Below, in pieces: positions 27,401 through 36,063 of a stretch of 64,000 nt of DNA. Made by a program: the position numbers and the translations under genes. Origin of the DNA: Pseudoips prasinana (taxonomy: Eukaryota; Arthropoda; Insecta; Lepidoptera; Nolidae). Below the pieces are notes generated by a model. The model had not been told where the DNA came from. It did no database searches and saw only the letters and a program-made list of their open reading frames with translations. The DNA lies in the NCBI GenBank assembly GCA_951640165.1, contig OX621240.1:40118713-40182712 (forward strand), read 5' to 3'. Positions within the stretch are counted from its first letter, which is position 1. Every line of letters begins with the position of its first letter.

Positions 27401-27617
27401 GCAGGACCTCTCACTTCCCAGTGTGGTCAACTCCATGCTGGGGAGTGAGGAGGCTTGGGCGGCGGTTGCCTCCTTTTGCGAGAATGTCATGTCGCAAAAG
27501 GAGGCGGCGGAGCGCGCGCGGGAGGATGATCCTCTCGCGCCGCCGCTCCGCAGGCGGAGAAGGGGTGGGAGACGGCGGTTGTACGATCGTCGCCTCCCTC
27601 CTTCTGGTGGTGATTAG
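24492..27617 (+). CDS. ORF2 with 15-aa internal deletion (1041 aa)
   Basis: Open throughout. Endonuclease and reverse-transcriptase motifs are intact. Between the reverse transcriptase and the zinc motif, HWTRDLLLRDWLE replaces a stretch in which ASATFGRRTLDALGPV lies between WTRDL and LRDW. The net loss is 45 bp at about 27179-27183, in frame. The zinc motif itself (CHDCG...H...C) is retained. The deletion is in a linker conserved in every other copy, so activity is uncertain. It shares YKLARSQLRPYGPPLTETLEP and RTEFTPP with U10 and U11. Confidence 0.93.
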   Translation: MGRVEHRILQANTNHCRAAQDLLMQTVAEWLVDVAVVAEPYSVPGRWLGDRDGLVALVSRPATDSPPLSLLERGPGYVAAAWGEIALVGVYFSPNRPLRDFENFLEVLTAVVGRAAPRQVMVLGDLNAKSVAWGNPAASCNVRGRAVEFWSASCGVSLLNRGDVHTCVRQQGGSVVDVSFATPVLATRVVNWRVEMVETLSDHRYVRFDISTQSPRGMARSGQSPFPRWALTRLDREAALEAAFLEDWLSPPVEVTDVDAAAVQLRRSLTEVCNSSMPRSRRPPPRRAVYWWTGELAALRAACVEARRAYTRSRRRTSRCQAEEDRLYASYMEAKTVLKTAMCAAEDSAKAEMLEGLDRDPFGRPYKLARSQLRPYGPPLTETLEPALLDGVVRSLFPRRTEFTPPTMNPPLGGVVASPAEEVPPVSAEEFGAGVLSLRAKKTAPGPDGVPARVVAIAASLMEQRFRDLFSACLTAGRFPKLWKEGQLCLLRKEGRPVESPSAYRPIVLLDEVGKLFEGILATRLNSHLREVGPDLSDAQFGFRQGRSTVDAVALLRGQVQEAVGAGDGVLAVSFDIANAFNSVPHSTILEALRYHGVPQYLRAILANYLEDREVLLADRTARIRRYGAESGVPQGSVLGPLLWNIGFDWLLRGTLLQGTSVICYADDTLLVARGRDFGEAACLASAGGSLVAGRIRQLGLRVALNKTEAVFFHGPRQRCAPDAHIVVEGVRIGVGAQMKYLGLVLDSRWRFGPHFSGLSTRLLKAADALSWLLPNLGGPKERCRRLYAGILKSMALYGAPIWADSLHRRENATAIRRPQRAIAQRVARAYRSVGFAAACALAGTPPWELEAWVLARVYEWAARRRALGERPAAQERDAVRREARDAIVLHWTRDLLLRDWLERSHGFLSFRLVQVLSGHGCFGTHLHRIQREETPACHDCGAAEDTAQHTLEVCPAWAELRRALTDVVGQDLSLPSVVNSMLGSEEAWAAVASFCENVMSQKEAAERAREDDPLAPPLRRRRRGGRRRLYDRRLPPSGGD

Positions 27618-27963
27618 CGGGCGACAGGCGCGGGGGCGCCTTCGCTCGCATTGCACCAATCACCACCCTCGTCGGGCGGGAACGGCCGAGCACTCACGGT
27701 CGTTCCCGGGCCCCTCCACTAAGGGAGGGGCGTGCGGGCCCCGCTGTAAAGGGCGGTCGTCGGTGGGGGACTGGACGTAAAGGCTGTGCCGGTTTCCCAG
27801 TCCTCCTCCAAATAGACGATGCGGGAGTGCCGCTGGGTTATTTTAGTGGGTATGCCGGAGTAGCCGGAGAGTCCCACATAACCCGCCCATCCCCCAATGG
27901 GCGGGTATGCGTAACGCATTTTTTCCCAGCGCAAACAAAAAAAAAAAAAAAAAAAAAAAAAAA
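27618..27963 (+). other. U5 3' UTR and poly(A)
   Basis: Non-coding, 27 A (27937-27963). Four bases (GGCG) are missing in the GTAAAGGCGGGCGG stretch compared with other copies. ACCCGCCCAT/ATGGGCGGGT is a perfect 10-bp hairpin, as in U3. Confidence 0.85.
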
Positions 27964-27982
27964 GGTTAGGTTAGGTTAGGTT
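27964..27982 (+). repeat. Telomeric-repeat spacer (U5/U6)
   Basis: GGTTAGGTTAGGTTAGGTT, the longest uninterrupted perfect TTAGG tract in the window (19 nt). Confidence 0.92.
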
Positions 27983-28135
27983 GGGGAACCACCCCACAGT
28001 GCTTGCGTCCACGTCGCGTTCCCCGGAAACGTCCCAGTCCTGACCACCGTAACGGAGTGGCAGGCTGGGTACGGCCAAAGTGCACTGTGCATCGTAACTA
28101 TCTTATTGCCTTGTGAGTTACGAATACTGCTGAGA
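27983..28135 (+). promoter_or_regulatory. U6 5' UTR
   Basis: 153 bp and nearly identical to that of U1 (variants CAGTCCTGACC and GGCAGGCTGGGTACGGCC). Pre-ATG hairpin CGTAACT/AGTTACG. Confidence 0.75.
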
Positions 28136-30262
28136 ATGCCCAAACAACCGCGGGATGCCCTCGGGCATTTCATTAAACAAGGCCCTTCTCAGGGCCAACC
28201 CAAAGGCCCTTCTCAGGGCCAACCAAAAGGCCCTTCCCAGGGCCAACCAAAAGGCCCTTCTCAGGGCCAACGCGACGCATCAGCGTCGGAGGAAGGCAGG
28301 GCCTTCTACGGCGGGAGGGAGGACGATTTATCGGACTCCGAAATTGAGTCCATTGAATCGGACGCCGATTCAATGGTGGTAGAGGATGCGCGATCGCGAT
28401 CCGCGTCCAGAAAAAGGAAGACCTTTTTAAAGGACGGGTCGGATGGCTCCTCGGCGTCGGGTTCGGCGAAGGAGCCCAAAAGAAAGGTGAAGGCCAAAAA
28501 GGCGACGACAGCGGCAGACACCCACGACGTGGGTTTGGCCGACGCCCAACGTGAGTTGGACCTGGCACGGCGGGAGCAGCTCCAGCAAGACCTGGAGGAG
28601 CGGATTGCGGCCCAGGAAGAACGGGCGCGCGTCGCCCGTGCTAAGTCCGGGTACGGGGCATCCCGCGTCCTGTACGCGGACCACTCCCTGGCCGAACTCC
28701 AGAGGATGGCCTTGGAGGACGAGGAGGCGATCGTGGAGGTCGCCGCCAAGTCCTCGCATTTGAAGGGGACTTTCCAGAAGTCCCTCAAATGCCGGGCCGC
28801 CAGCATGCGTGGCATTGTCGCGGAGCTGGTGGACCGCAAGGCCAGCGATGAAACGCGGCAACTGCAGGCGAAGGTAGATCGCCTGCAGTCGGAGGTCAGC
28901 CAGCTGCACATGAAGCTGGCTGAAGCCACGGCCCGGCCATCCCAAGCCGAGCCCAGACCTGCGGCAGAGAGCCTAGCCTCCTCCCCCGGCCTTGAAGATG
29001 TCCTCCGCAAGGTCATGGCGGAGGAGAGGGCGTTTGTGAGAGCCTGCCTGGCAGGCATTGAGGACCGGCTCTTGCCGGAGAAAGTCGTCCGGCCGCCGCT
29101 CGCGGCGGACAGGAGGCAAAAGGAGCCGGTGCCTACGTCCCAGACGGGGGACGCCCATCTCCCTTCGACCACCCCGACCAGCCAGCAAGGCTGGACGAAG
29201 GTGGTCGGTAGGGGCAAGGGCAAGGGGAAAAGGACGGCAGCTGTCGTCCCTGCCGTTCCCGCCACCACCACTTCCAGCCAGTCGCAGCCGACTGGCAAAG
29301 GGAAGGGGAAAGGCAAAGGGAAGGGGAAGACCACCCCCCCGGCCCCAGCCGTCTCCGCCACCACCCCTGCCGGTCAGTCGTCGACTGGCAAGGGAAAGGG
29401 GAAGGGTTCGCCCCCAGCCGGTGCCAAGAGGAACCTAGTTCCTCCCAAGACCGCGGCCGTCGTGGTGACGCTCACCACAAAGGCCGCGGAGCGGGGTGAG
29501 TCGTACGCGTCCATAATGGTGCGGGCGCGTGCAAATGCCGATCCCACCAAATTGGGGATCGGTAAAGTCTCATGCCGCCGGACACAGGCTGGGGCCCGAA
29601 TCTTCGAGTTCCCGGGTGCCGAGGGCGGGAAGAACGCTGACCTCTTCGCAGCAAAGCTGCAAGAGGTCATTGCGGACGACGCGAAGGTGGCCAGGCCGGT
29701 TAAGTCGGCGGCCTTCGAGGTGACGGACCTAGACGACTCCGTCACCAAGGAGGAGGTGGTAGCGGCGGTCGCAGCCATAGGTGGCTGCGCAGTCGCAGCG
29801 GTGCAGGGCGGGGGCATCAGGCCCGGGCGCGGCGGCATGGGCGCAATTCGCCTGGAGTGCCCAGTCGCCGCTGCCAAAGCCGTCCTCGAGAAGGGACGGC
29901 TCGCCGTCGGGTTCAGCTCGGCGGCGGTCCGGGCCCTTGAAGTCCCGCCGCTGAGGTGTTACCGGTGCTTCGGCATCGGTCACACCCGGGCCCTCTGTCC
30001 GTCCAGTGTCGACAGGACGGACAGCTGCTACCGCTGCGGCAAGGAGGGGCACAAAGCCGCCTCCTGCGAGGCCACCGCACCGCACTGCGCGGTGTGTGCC
30101 GCCAGTGGCCGCCCTGCGGGCCACATTATGAAGGGGAGGAATTGTATTCCTCCCCTTAAGAAGGGCAAAGCGCAGGCGCCGACCCGGCCTGTCGCTGCCA
30201 CCGCCACCCCAGTAGCTGGGACCTCGGCGGCTGTGGAGGAGGAGGGTGTGATGTCCGATTAA
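28136..30262 (+). CDS. ORF1, Gag-like protein (708 aa)
   Basis: Open from ATG 28136 (MPKQPRDALGHFIKQ, the same opening as U1). It has four GPSQGQ repeats; the third has a TCCC loop from a synonymous change in the Ser codon. The acidic region reads SDSEIESIESDADSMVVEDARSRS. Gly-Lys tract and three zinc knuckles are intact. It ends GVMSD, and its last codons (TCCGA) are complementary to TCGGA in ORF2, giving the longest stop-start hairpin in the array, shared with U7. Confidence 0.93.
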   Translation: MPKQPRDALGHFIKQGPSQGQPKGPSQGQPKGPSQGQPKGPSQGQRDASASEEGRAFYGGREDDLSDSEIESIESDADSMVVEDARSRSASRKRKTFLKDGSDGSSASGSAKEPKRKVKAKKATTAADTHDVGLADAQRELDLARREQLQQDLEERIAAQEERARVARAKSGYGASRVLYADHSLAELQRMALEDEEAIVEVAAKSSHLKGTFQKSLKCRAASMRGIVAELVDRKASDETRQLQAKVDRLQSEVSQLHMKLAEATARPSQAEPRPAAESLASSPGLEDVLRKVMAEERAFVRACLAGIEDRLLPEKVVRPPLAADRRQKEPVPTSQTGDAHLPSTTPTSQQGWTKVVGRGKGKGKRTAAVVPAVPATTTSSQSQPTGKGKGKGKGKGKTTPPAPAVSATTPAGQSSTGKGKGKGSPPAGAKRNLVPPKTAAVVVTLTTKAAERGESYASIMVRARANADPTKLGIGKVSCRRTQAGARIFEFPGAEGGKNADLFAAKLQEVIADDAKVARPVKSAAFEVTDLDDSVTKEEVVAAVAAIGGCAVAAVQGGGIRPGRGGMGAIRLECPVAAAKAVLEKGRLAVGFSSAAVRALEVPPLRCYRCFGIGHTRALCPSSVDRTDSCYRCGKEGHKAASCEATAPHCAVCAASGRPAGHIMKGRNCIPPLKKGKAQAPTRPVAATATPVAGTSAAVEEEGVMSD
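28181..28268 (+). repeat. 24-bp tandem repeat in U6 ORF1, 4 units
   Basis: Four units; the single change is in a hairpin loop (TCTC to TCCC), stems unchanged. Confidence 0.95.
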
Positions 30263-30289
30263 TGGGTAGAGTCGGACATCGCATCCTCC
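30241..30289 (+). promoter_or_regulatory. 18-bp hairpin presenting TAATG (U6)
   Basis: The arms 30241-30258 and 30272-30289 pair over 18 positions, two of them G-U. The 13-nt loop 30259-30271 contains the stop-start TAATG. The upper five pairs are TCCGA/TCGGA, where U3 has TTCGA/TCGAA. Confidence 0.75.
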
Positions 30290-33200
30290 AGGCGAACACC
30301 AACCACTGCAGAGCGGCCCAGGATCTGCTGATGCAGACTGTGGCCGAGTGGTTGGTGGACGTGGCGGTGGTCGCCGAGCCGTACTCGGTGCCTGGCCGTT
30401 GGCTGGGTGACCGGGACGGCTTGGTGGCGTTGGTGTCGCGGCCTGCCACGGACTCCCCTCCCCTCTCGCTTTTAGAGAGGGGTCCAGGATACGTGGCCGC
30501 CGCGTGGGGAGAAATAGCCCTGGTCGGGGTCTATTTCTCCCCAAACCGCCCTCTAAGGGACTTCGAGAATTTTCTCGAAGTCCTTACGGCAGTCGTCGGG
30601 AGGGCGGCACCACGTCAGGTCGTCGTAATGGGCGACCTGAACGCCAAGTCGGTGGCCTGGGGCAACCCGGCGACGTCGTGCAACGTCCGGGGGCGCGCCC
30701 CCGAATTTTGGTCGGCTTCGTGCGGCGTGTCCCTCCTGAACAGGGGGGATGTTCACACGTGTGTGCGGCAACGGGGAGGGTCAGTGGTGGACGTATCGTT
30801 CGCCACCCCCGTGCTAGCCGCCCGCGTCGTGAACTGGCGGGTGGAGATGGTGGAGACCCTGTCGGACCACCGATATGTGCGGTTCGACATCTCCACCCAG
30901 AGCCCGCGGGGGATGGCCCGCTCGGGCCAATCTCCCTTCCCGCGGTGGGCTCTCACCCGCCTGGACCGGGAGGCAGCCCTGGAGGCAGCGTTCCTCGAGG
31001 ACTGGCTCTCGCCCCCTGTGCAGGGCACGGACGTCGACGCCGCAGCGGTTCGGCTCCGGGGGTCCCTGACCGAGGTGTGCAACTCGAGCATGCCTCGGTC
31101 TCACCGTCCACCTCCCCGTCGCGCCGTTTATTGGTGGACGGCGGAGCTGGCGGCGCTCCGGGCCGCGTGCGTGGAGGCCAGGAGGGCCTACACGCGGAGT
31201 CGGCGGCGCACCAGCCGATGTCAGGCGGAGGAGGACCGCCTCTACGCCTCTTACGTAGAGGCAAAGACGGTCCTCAAGTTGGCAATGTGCGCCGCCGAGG
31301 ACTCGGCAAAGGCCGAGATGCTGGAGGGCCTCGACAGGGATCCGTTTGGGAGGCCGTATAAGCAGGCGCGGAGCCAGCTGCGCCCTTACGGTCCCCCATT
31401 AGCGGAGACCCTAGAGCCGGCGTTGCTGGATGGGGTGGTTCGGTCACTGTTTCCGCGCAGGACCGACTTCACCCCACCAACGATGAACCCCCCGCTGGGG
31501 GGGGTGGTGGCTTCGCCGGAGGAGGAGGTCCCTCCAGTATCGGTGGAGAAATTTCGCGCGGGGGTTCTGTCCCTCCGCGCGAAGAAGACGGCCCCTGGAC
31601 CGGATGGTGTCCCCGCACGGGTGGTGGCCATCGCGGCGTCCCTCATGGAGGAGAGGTTTCGGGACCTCTTCAGCGCGTGCCTGACGGCTGGGAGGTTCCC
31701 GAAAATCTGGAAGGAGGGGCAGCTTTGCCTGCTCCGCAAGGAGGGACGCCCGGTGGACTCCCCCTCGGCATACCGGCCCATCGTTCTGCTCGATGAGGTC
31801 GGTAAACTGTTCGAGGGGATCCTCACCACCCGGCTTAACCACCACTTGCGGGAGGTAGGGCCGGACCTGTCGGACGCCCAGTTCGGGTTTCGACAAGGGC
31901 GTTCGACGGTCGACGCGGTGGCCCTACTCAGGGGCCAAGTGCAGGAGGCGGTTAGAGCTGGGGACGGAGTGTTGGCGGTGTCGTTCGACATCGCCAACGC
32001 CTTCAACTCCGTGCCCCCCTCGACCATATTGGAGGCACTCCGGTACCACGGAGTGCCCCAATATCTGCGGGTGATCCTGGCCAACTACCTGGAGGACCGG
32101 GAGGTCCTCCTGGCTGACAGGACGGCCAGGATCAGGCGCTACGGCGCGGAGTCCGGTGTTCCACAAGGCTCGGTGCTAGGGCCCCTCTTGTGGAACATCG
32201 GATTCGATTGGCTCCTGCGGGGCACCCTCCTCCAGGGCACGAGTGTCATCTGCTACGCGGATGACACTCTTCTCGTTGCCCGGGGGAGGGACTTTCGGGA
32301 GGCGGCCTGTCTGGCCTCGGCTGGCGGATCCTTAGTGGCAGGTAGGATCCGCCAGCTTGGTTTGAGGGTAGCGCTGAACAAGACCGAGGCCGTGTTCTTT
32401 CACGGGCCTCGGCAGCGCTGCCCTCCAGACGCCCACATCGTGGTGGAGGGCGTCCGGATAGGGGTCGGGGCGCAGATGAAGTATCTGGGCCTCGTGCTGG
32501 ACAGCAGGTGGCGCTTCGGCCCGCACTTTAGCGGGCTGTCGACGCGCCTGCTGAAAGCCGCGGACGCCCTCTCATGGCTCCTCCCAAACATGTATGGGGC
32601 ACCCATTTGGGCGGACTCCCTCCACAGGAGGGAGAATGCAACCGCCATCCGCAGGCCCCAACGGGCCATTGCACAGCGGGTGGCGAGGGCCTACCGCTCA
32701 GTGGGCTTTGCGGCGGCGTGCGCTCTGGCCGGCACCCCTCCCTGGGAATTGGAGGCATGGGTGCTCGCCAGAGTGTACGAATGGGCGGCGCGGCGTAGGG
32801 CGCTGGGTGAGCGTCCCGCCGCGCAAGAGCGGAATGCCGTGCGGCGGGAGGCGAGGGACGCAATCGTCCTCCACTGGACACGGGACCTCGCCTCCGCCAC
32901 ATTTGGACGCCGGACGTTGGACGCGCTCGGTCCAGTCCTGCGGGACTGGCTCGAGCGGTCCCACGGTTTCCTCTCTTTCCGTCTGGTGCAGGTGTTGTCC
33001 GGGCATGGTTGTTTCGGAACGCACCTGCATCGGATCCAGAGGGAGGAAACCCCGGCGTGCCACGACTGTGGAGCCGCGGAGGACACGGCGCAGCACACCC
33101 TCGAGGTGTGCCCAGCCTGGGCTGAGCTGCGCCGTGCCCTGAATACTGTCGTTGGGCTGGACCTCTCACTTCCCAGTGTGGTGAACTCCATGCTGGGGAG

Positions 33201-33372
33201 TGAGGAGGCTTGGGCGGCGGTTGCCTCCTTTTGCGAGAATGTCATGTCGCAAAAGGAGGCGGCGGAGCGCGCGCGGGAGGACGATCCTCTCGCGCCGCCG
33301 CTCCGCAGGCGAAGAAGGGGTGGGAGAAGGCGGTTATACGACCGTCGCCTCCCACCCTCAGGTGGTGATTAG
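30262..33372 (+). CDS. ORF2 with 20-aa deletion (1036 aa)
   Basis: Open. In the region after the reverse transcriptase, LLPNMYGAPIW replaces a longer stretch; the segment from LGGPKERCRR to KSMAL is missing (60 bp, at about 32590). This segment is invariant in all other copies, so the thumb or linker is probably damaged. His is also replaced by Pro in NSVPPST, just after the catalytic FDIANAF motif. Endonuclease motifs, YADD and the zinc motif (CHDCG) remain. It starts MGRVGH, where most copies have MGRVEH, because of the covarying stop-start hairpin. Probably inactive. Confidence 0.93.
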   Translation: MGRVGHRILQANTNHCRAAQDLLMQTVAEWLVDVAVVAEPYSVPGRWLGDRDGLVALVSRPATDSPPLSLLERGPGYVAAAWGEIALVGVYFSPNRPLRDFENFLEVLTAVVGRAAPRQVVVMGDLNAKSVAWGNPATSCNVRGRAPEFWSASCGVSLLNRGDVHTCVRQRGGSVVDVSFATPVLAARVVNWRVEMVETLSDHRYVRFDISTQSPRGMARSGQSPFPRWALTRLDREAALEAAFLEDWLSPPVQGTDVDAAAVRLRGSLTEVCNSSMPRSHRPPPRRAVYWWTAELAALRAACVEARRAYTRSRRRTSRCQAEEDRLYASYVEAKTVLKLAMCAAEDSAKAEMLEGLDRDPFGRPYKQARSQLRPYGPPLAETLEPALLDGVVRSLFPRRTDFTPPTMNPPLGGVVASPEEEVPPVSVEKFRAGVLSLRAKKTAPGPDGVPARVVAIAASLMEERFRDLFSACLTAGRFPKIWKEGQLCLLRKEGRPVDSPSAYRPIVLLDEVGKLFEGILTTRLNHHLREVGPDLSDAQFGFRQGRSTVDAVALLRGQVQEAVRAGDGVLAVSFDIANAFNSVPPSTILEALRYHGVPQYLRVILANYLEDREVLLADRTARIRRYGAESGVPQGSVLGPLLWNIGFDWLLRGTLLQGTSVICYADDTLLVARGRDFREAACLASAGGSLVAGRIRQLGLRVALNKTEAVFFHGPRQRCPPDAHIVVEGVRIGVGAQMKYLGLVLDSRWRFGPHFSGLSTRLLKAADALSWLLPNMYGAPIWADSLHRRENATAIRRPQRAIAQRVARAYRSVGFAAACALAGTPPWELEAWVLARVYEWAARRRALGERPAAQERNAVRREARDAIVLHWTRDLASATFGRRTLDALGPVLRDWLERSHGFLSFRLVQVLSGHGCFGTHLHRIQREETPACHDCGAAEDTAQHTLEVCPAWAELRRALNTVVGLDLSLPSVVNSMLGSEEAWAAVASFCENVMSQKEAAERAREDDPLAPPLRRRRRGGRRRLYDRRLPPSGGD

Positions 33373-33693
33373 CGGGCGACAGGCGCGGGGGCGCCTTCGC
33401 TCGCATTGCACAAATCGCCACCACCGTCGGGCGGGAACGGCCGAGCACTCACGGTCGTTCCCGGGCCCCTCCACTAAGGGAGGGGCGTGCGGGCCCCGCT
33501 GTAAAGGCGGGCGGTCGTCGGTGGGGGACTGGATGTAAAGGCTGTGCCGGTTTCCCAGTCCTCCTCCACACAGACGATGCGGGAGTGCCGCTGGGTTATT
33601 TTAGTGGGTATGCCGGAGTAGCCGGAGAGTCCCACATAACCCGTCCATCCCCCAATGGGCGGGTATGCGTAACGCATTTTTTCCCAGCGCAAA

Positions 33694-33746
<53 letters not shown>
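33373..33746 (+). other. U6 3' UTR and poly(A)
   Basis: Non-coding with 52 A (33695-33746). Confidence 0.85.
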
Positions 33747-33748
<2 letters not shown>

Positions 33749-33755
33749 TTAGGTT
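33747..33755 (+). repeat. Telomeric-repeat spacer (U6/U7)
   Basis: GGTTAGGTT, same as the U1/U2 spacer. Confidence 0.9.
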
Positions 33756-33915
33756 GGGGAACCACCCCACAGTGCTTGCGTCCACGTCGCGTTCCCCGGA
33801 AACGTCCCAGTTCTGACCACCGTAACGGAGTGGCAGACTGGGTACGGCTAAAGTGCACTGTGCATCGTAGCGAACTTAAACTGCTTGGAGTGCTACGAAT
33901 TTTTGATTGCGGAAT
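33756..33915 (+). promoter_or_regulatory. U7 5' UTR
   Basis: 160 bp, same version as U3, with the CGTAGC/GCTACG hairpin before the ATG. Confidence 0.75.
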
Positions 33916-36036
33916 ATGCCGAAACCTGCGCGGGATGCCCTCGGGCATTTTGTCAAAAAAGGCCCTTCTCAGGGCCAACCCAAAGGCCCTTCTCAGGGCC
34001 AACCCAAAGGCCCTTCTCAGGGCCAACCCAAAGGCCCTTCTCAGGGCCAACCAAAAGGCCCTTCTCAGGGCCAACGCGACGCTTCCTTAGCGTCGAACGA
34101 AGGCAGGGCCTTCTACGGCGGGAACGTGGACTCCGACGATGAGTCCATTGTTTCGGATGCGGACTCGATGGCGGTCGAGGATTCGCGATCGCGATCCTTG
34201 TCAAGAAAGCGGAAGACCTTTTTGAAGGACGGGTCGGATGGCTCCTCGGCTTCGGATTCTGCAAAGAAGAAGGTGAAAGCCAAGAAGACAACGACAGCGG
34301 CAGACACCCACGATGTGGGCTTAGCCGACGCCCAGCGCGAGCTGGACCTGGCTCGGCGGGAGCAGCTCCAGCAAGAGCTGGAGGAGCGGGTAGCGGCCAA
34401 AGAAGAACGGGCGCGCGTCGCCCGTGCCAAGTCCGGGTACGGTGCGTCCAGCGTGCTGTACTCGGACCACTCCCTGGCCGAACTGAAGAGGATGGCCTTG
34501 GAGGACGAGGAGGCGATCGCGGAGGTCGCCGCCAAGTCCTCGCATTTGAAGGGGACTTTCCAGAAGTCCCTCAGATGCCGGGCCGCCAGCATGCGTGGCA
34601 TCGTCGCGGAGCTGGTGGACCGCAAGGCCAGCGATGAAACGCGGCAACTGCAGGCGAAGGTAGATCGCCTGCAGTCGGAGGTCAGCCAGCTGCACATGAA
34701 GCTGGCTGAAGCCACGGCCCGGCCATCCCAAGCTGAGCCTAGACCTGCGGCAGAGAGCCTAGCCTCCTCCCCTGGCCTTGAGGATGTCCTCCGCAAGGTC
34801 ATGGCGGAGGAGAGGGCGTTTGTGAGAGCCTGCCTGGCAGGCATTGAGGACCGGCTCTTGCCGGCGAAAGTCGTTCGACCGCCACTTGCGGCGGATAAGA
34901 GGCGAGTGGAGCCGGTGCCTAGCTCCTCGAGGGAGGACGCCCATCTTCCTTCGACCACCCCGACCAACCAGCAGGGCTGGACGAAGGTGGTCGGTAAGGG
35001 CAAGGGCAAGGGAAAAAGGACGGCAGCTGTCGTCCCTGCCGTTCCCGCCACCACCACTCCCAGCCAGTCGCAGCCGAAAGGGAAAGGGAAGGGGAAGGGG
35101 AAGAGCACCCCTCCAGCCCCAGCTGTCTCCGCCACCACCCCTGCCGGTCAGTCGTCGACTGGCAAGGAAAAGGGGAAGGGTTCGCCCCCAGCCGGTGCCA
35201 AGAGGAACCTGGTTCCTCCCAAGACCGCGGCCGTCGTGGTGACGCTCACCGCAGAGGCCGCGGAGCGGGGTGAGACGTACGCGTCCATGTTGGTGCGGGC
35301 GCGTGCCACTGCCGATCCCACCAAACTGGGGATCGGCAAAGTCTCATGCCGCAAGACACAGGCTGGGGCTCGTATATTCGAGTTCCCTGGTGCGGAGGGC
35401 GGCAAAAACGCGGACCTCTTCGCAGCTAAGCTGCAAGAGGTCATCGCAGACTCGGCGAAGGTGGCCAGGCCGGTGAAGTCGGCGGCCTTCGAGGTGACGG
35501 ACCTGGACGACTCCGTCACCAAGGAGGAGGTGGTAGCGGCGGTCGCAGCCATAGGTGGCTGCGCAGTCGCAGCGGTGCAGGGCGGGGGCATCAGGCCCGG
35601 GCGCGGCGGCATGGGCGCAATTCGCCTGGAGTGCCCAGTCGCCGCTGCCAAAGCCGTCCTCGAGAAGGGACGGCTCGCCGTCGGGTTCAGCTCGGCGGCG
35701 GTCCGGGCCCTTGAGGTCCTGCCACTGAGGTGTTACCGGTGCTTCGGCATCGGCCACACCCGGGCCCTCTGTCCGTCCAGTGTCGACAGGGCGGACAGCT
35801 GCTACCGCTGCGGCAAGGAGGGGCACAAAGCCGCCTCCTGCGAGGCCACCGCACCGCACTGCGCGGTGTGTGCCGCCAGTGGCCGCCCTGCGGGGCACAT
35901 CATGAAAGGGAGAAACTGCAGTCCTCCCCTTAAGAAGGGCAAAATACAGGCGCCGACCCGGCCTGTCGCTGCCACCGCCACCCCAGTAGCTGGGACCTCG
36001 GCGGCTGTGGAGGAGGAGGGTGTGATGTCCGATTAA
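33916..36036 (+). CDS. ORF1, Gag-like protein (706 aa)
   Basis: Open from ATG 33916 (MPKPARDALGHFVKK). Five GPSQGQ repeats. The region after them (DASLASNEGRAFYGGNVDSDDESIVSD) resembles U5 and U10. It has coiled-coil segments, a shorter Gly-Lys tract (PKGKGKGKGKS) and three intact zinc knuckles. It ends GVMSD like U6 and carries the same extended stop-start hairpin. The start context and 5' UTR match U3 while the body does not, in line with mosaic ancestry. Confidence 0.93.
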   Translation: MPKPARDALGHFVKKGPSQGQPKGPSQGQPKGPSQGQPKGPSQGQPKGPSQGQRDASLASNEGRAFYGGNVDSDDESIVSDADSMAVEDSRSRSLSRKRKTFLKDGSDGSSASDSAKKKVKAKKTTTAADTHDVGLADAQRELDLARREQLQQELEERVAAKEERARVARAKSGYGASSVLYSDHSLAELKRMALEDEEAIAEVAAKSSHLKGTFQKSLRCRAASMRGIVAELVDRKASDETRQLQAKVDRLQSEVSQLHMKLAEATARPSQAEPRPAAESLASSPGLEDVLRKVMAEERAFVRACLAGIEDRLLPAKVVRPPLAADKRRVEPVPSSSREDAHLPSTTPTNQQGWTKVVGKGKGKGKRTAAVVPAVPATTTPSQSQPKGKGKGKGKSTPPAPAVSATTPAGQSSTGKEKGKGSPPAGAKRNLVPPKTAAVVVTLTAEAAERGETYASMLVRARATADPTKLGIGKVSCRKTQAGARIFEFPGAEGGKNADLFAAKLQEVIADSAKVARPVKSAAFEVTDLDDSVTKEEVVAAVAAIGGCAVAAVQGGGIRPGRGGMGAIRLECPVAAAKAVLEKGRLAVGFSSAAVRALEVLPLRCYRCFGIGHTRALCPSSVDRADSCYRCGKEGHKAASCEATAPHCAVCAASGRPAGHIMKGRNCSPPLKKGKIQAPTRPVAATATPVAGTSAAVEEEGVMSD
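33961..34072 (+). repeat. 24-bp tandem repeat in U7 ORF1, 5 units
   Basis: Five units, all stems intact. Confidence 0.95.
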
Positions 36037-36063
36037 TGGGTAGAGTCGGACATCGCATCCTCC
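36015..36063 (+). promoter_or_regulatory. 18-bp hairpin presenting TAATG (U7)
   Basis: The arms 36015-36032 and 36046-36063 pair over 18 positions with two G-U; same sequence as in U6. Confidence 0.75.

Larger units (their letters stand above)
22221..27963 (+). mobile_element. U5: full-length element with damaged ORFs
   Basis: Complete ends, 27 A. ORF1 is frameshifted and ORF2 has an in-frame 45-bp deletion, so this copy is probably non-autonomous. Confidence 0.94.
27983..33746 (+). mobile_element. U6: full-length element with ORF2 deletion
   Basis: Complete ends, 52 A, intact ORF1, ORF2 with a 60-bp in-frame deletion. Confidence 0.94.
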
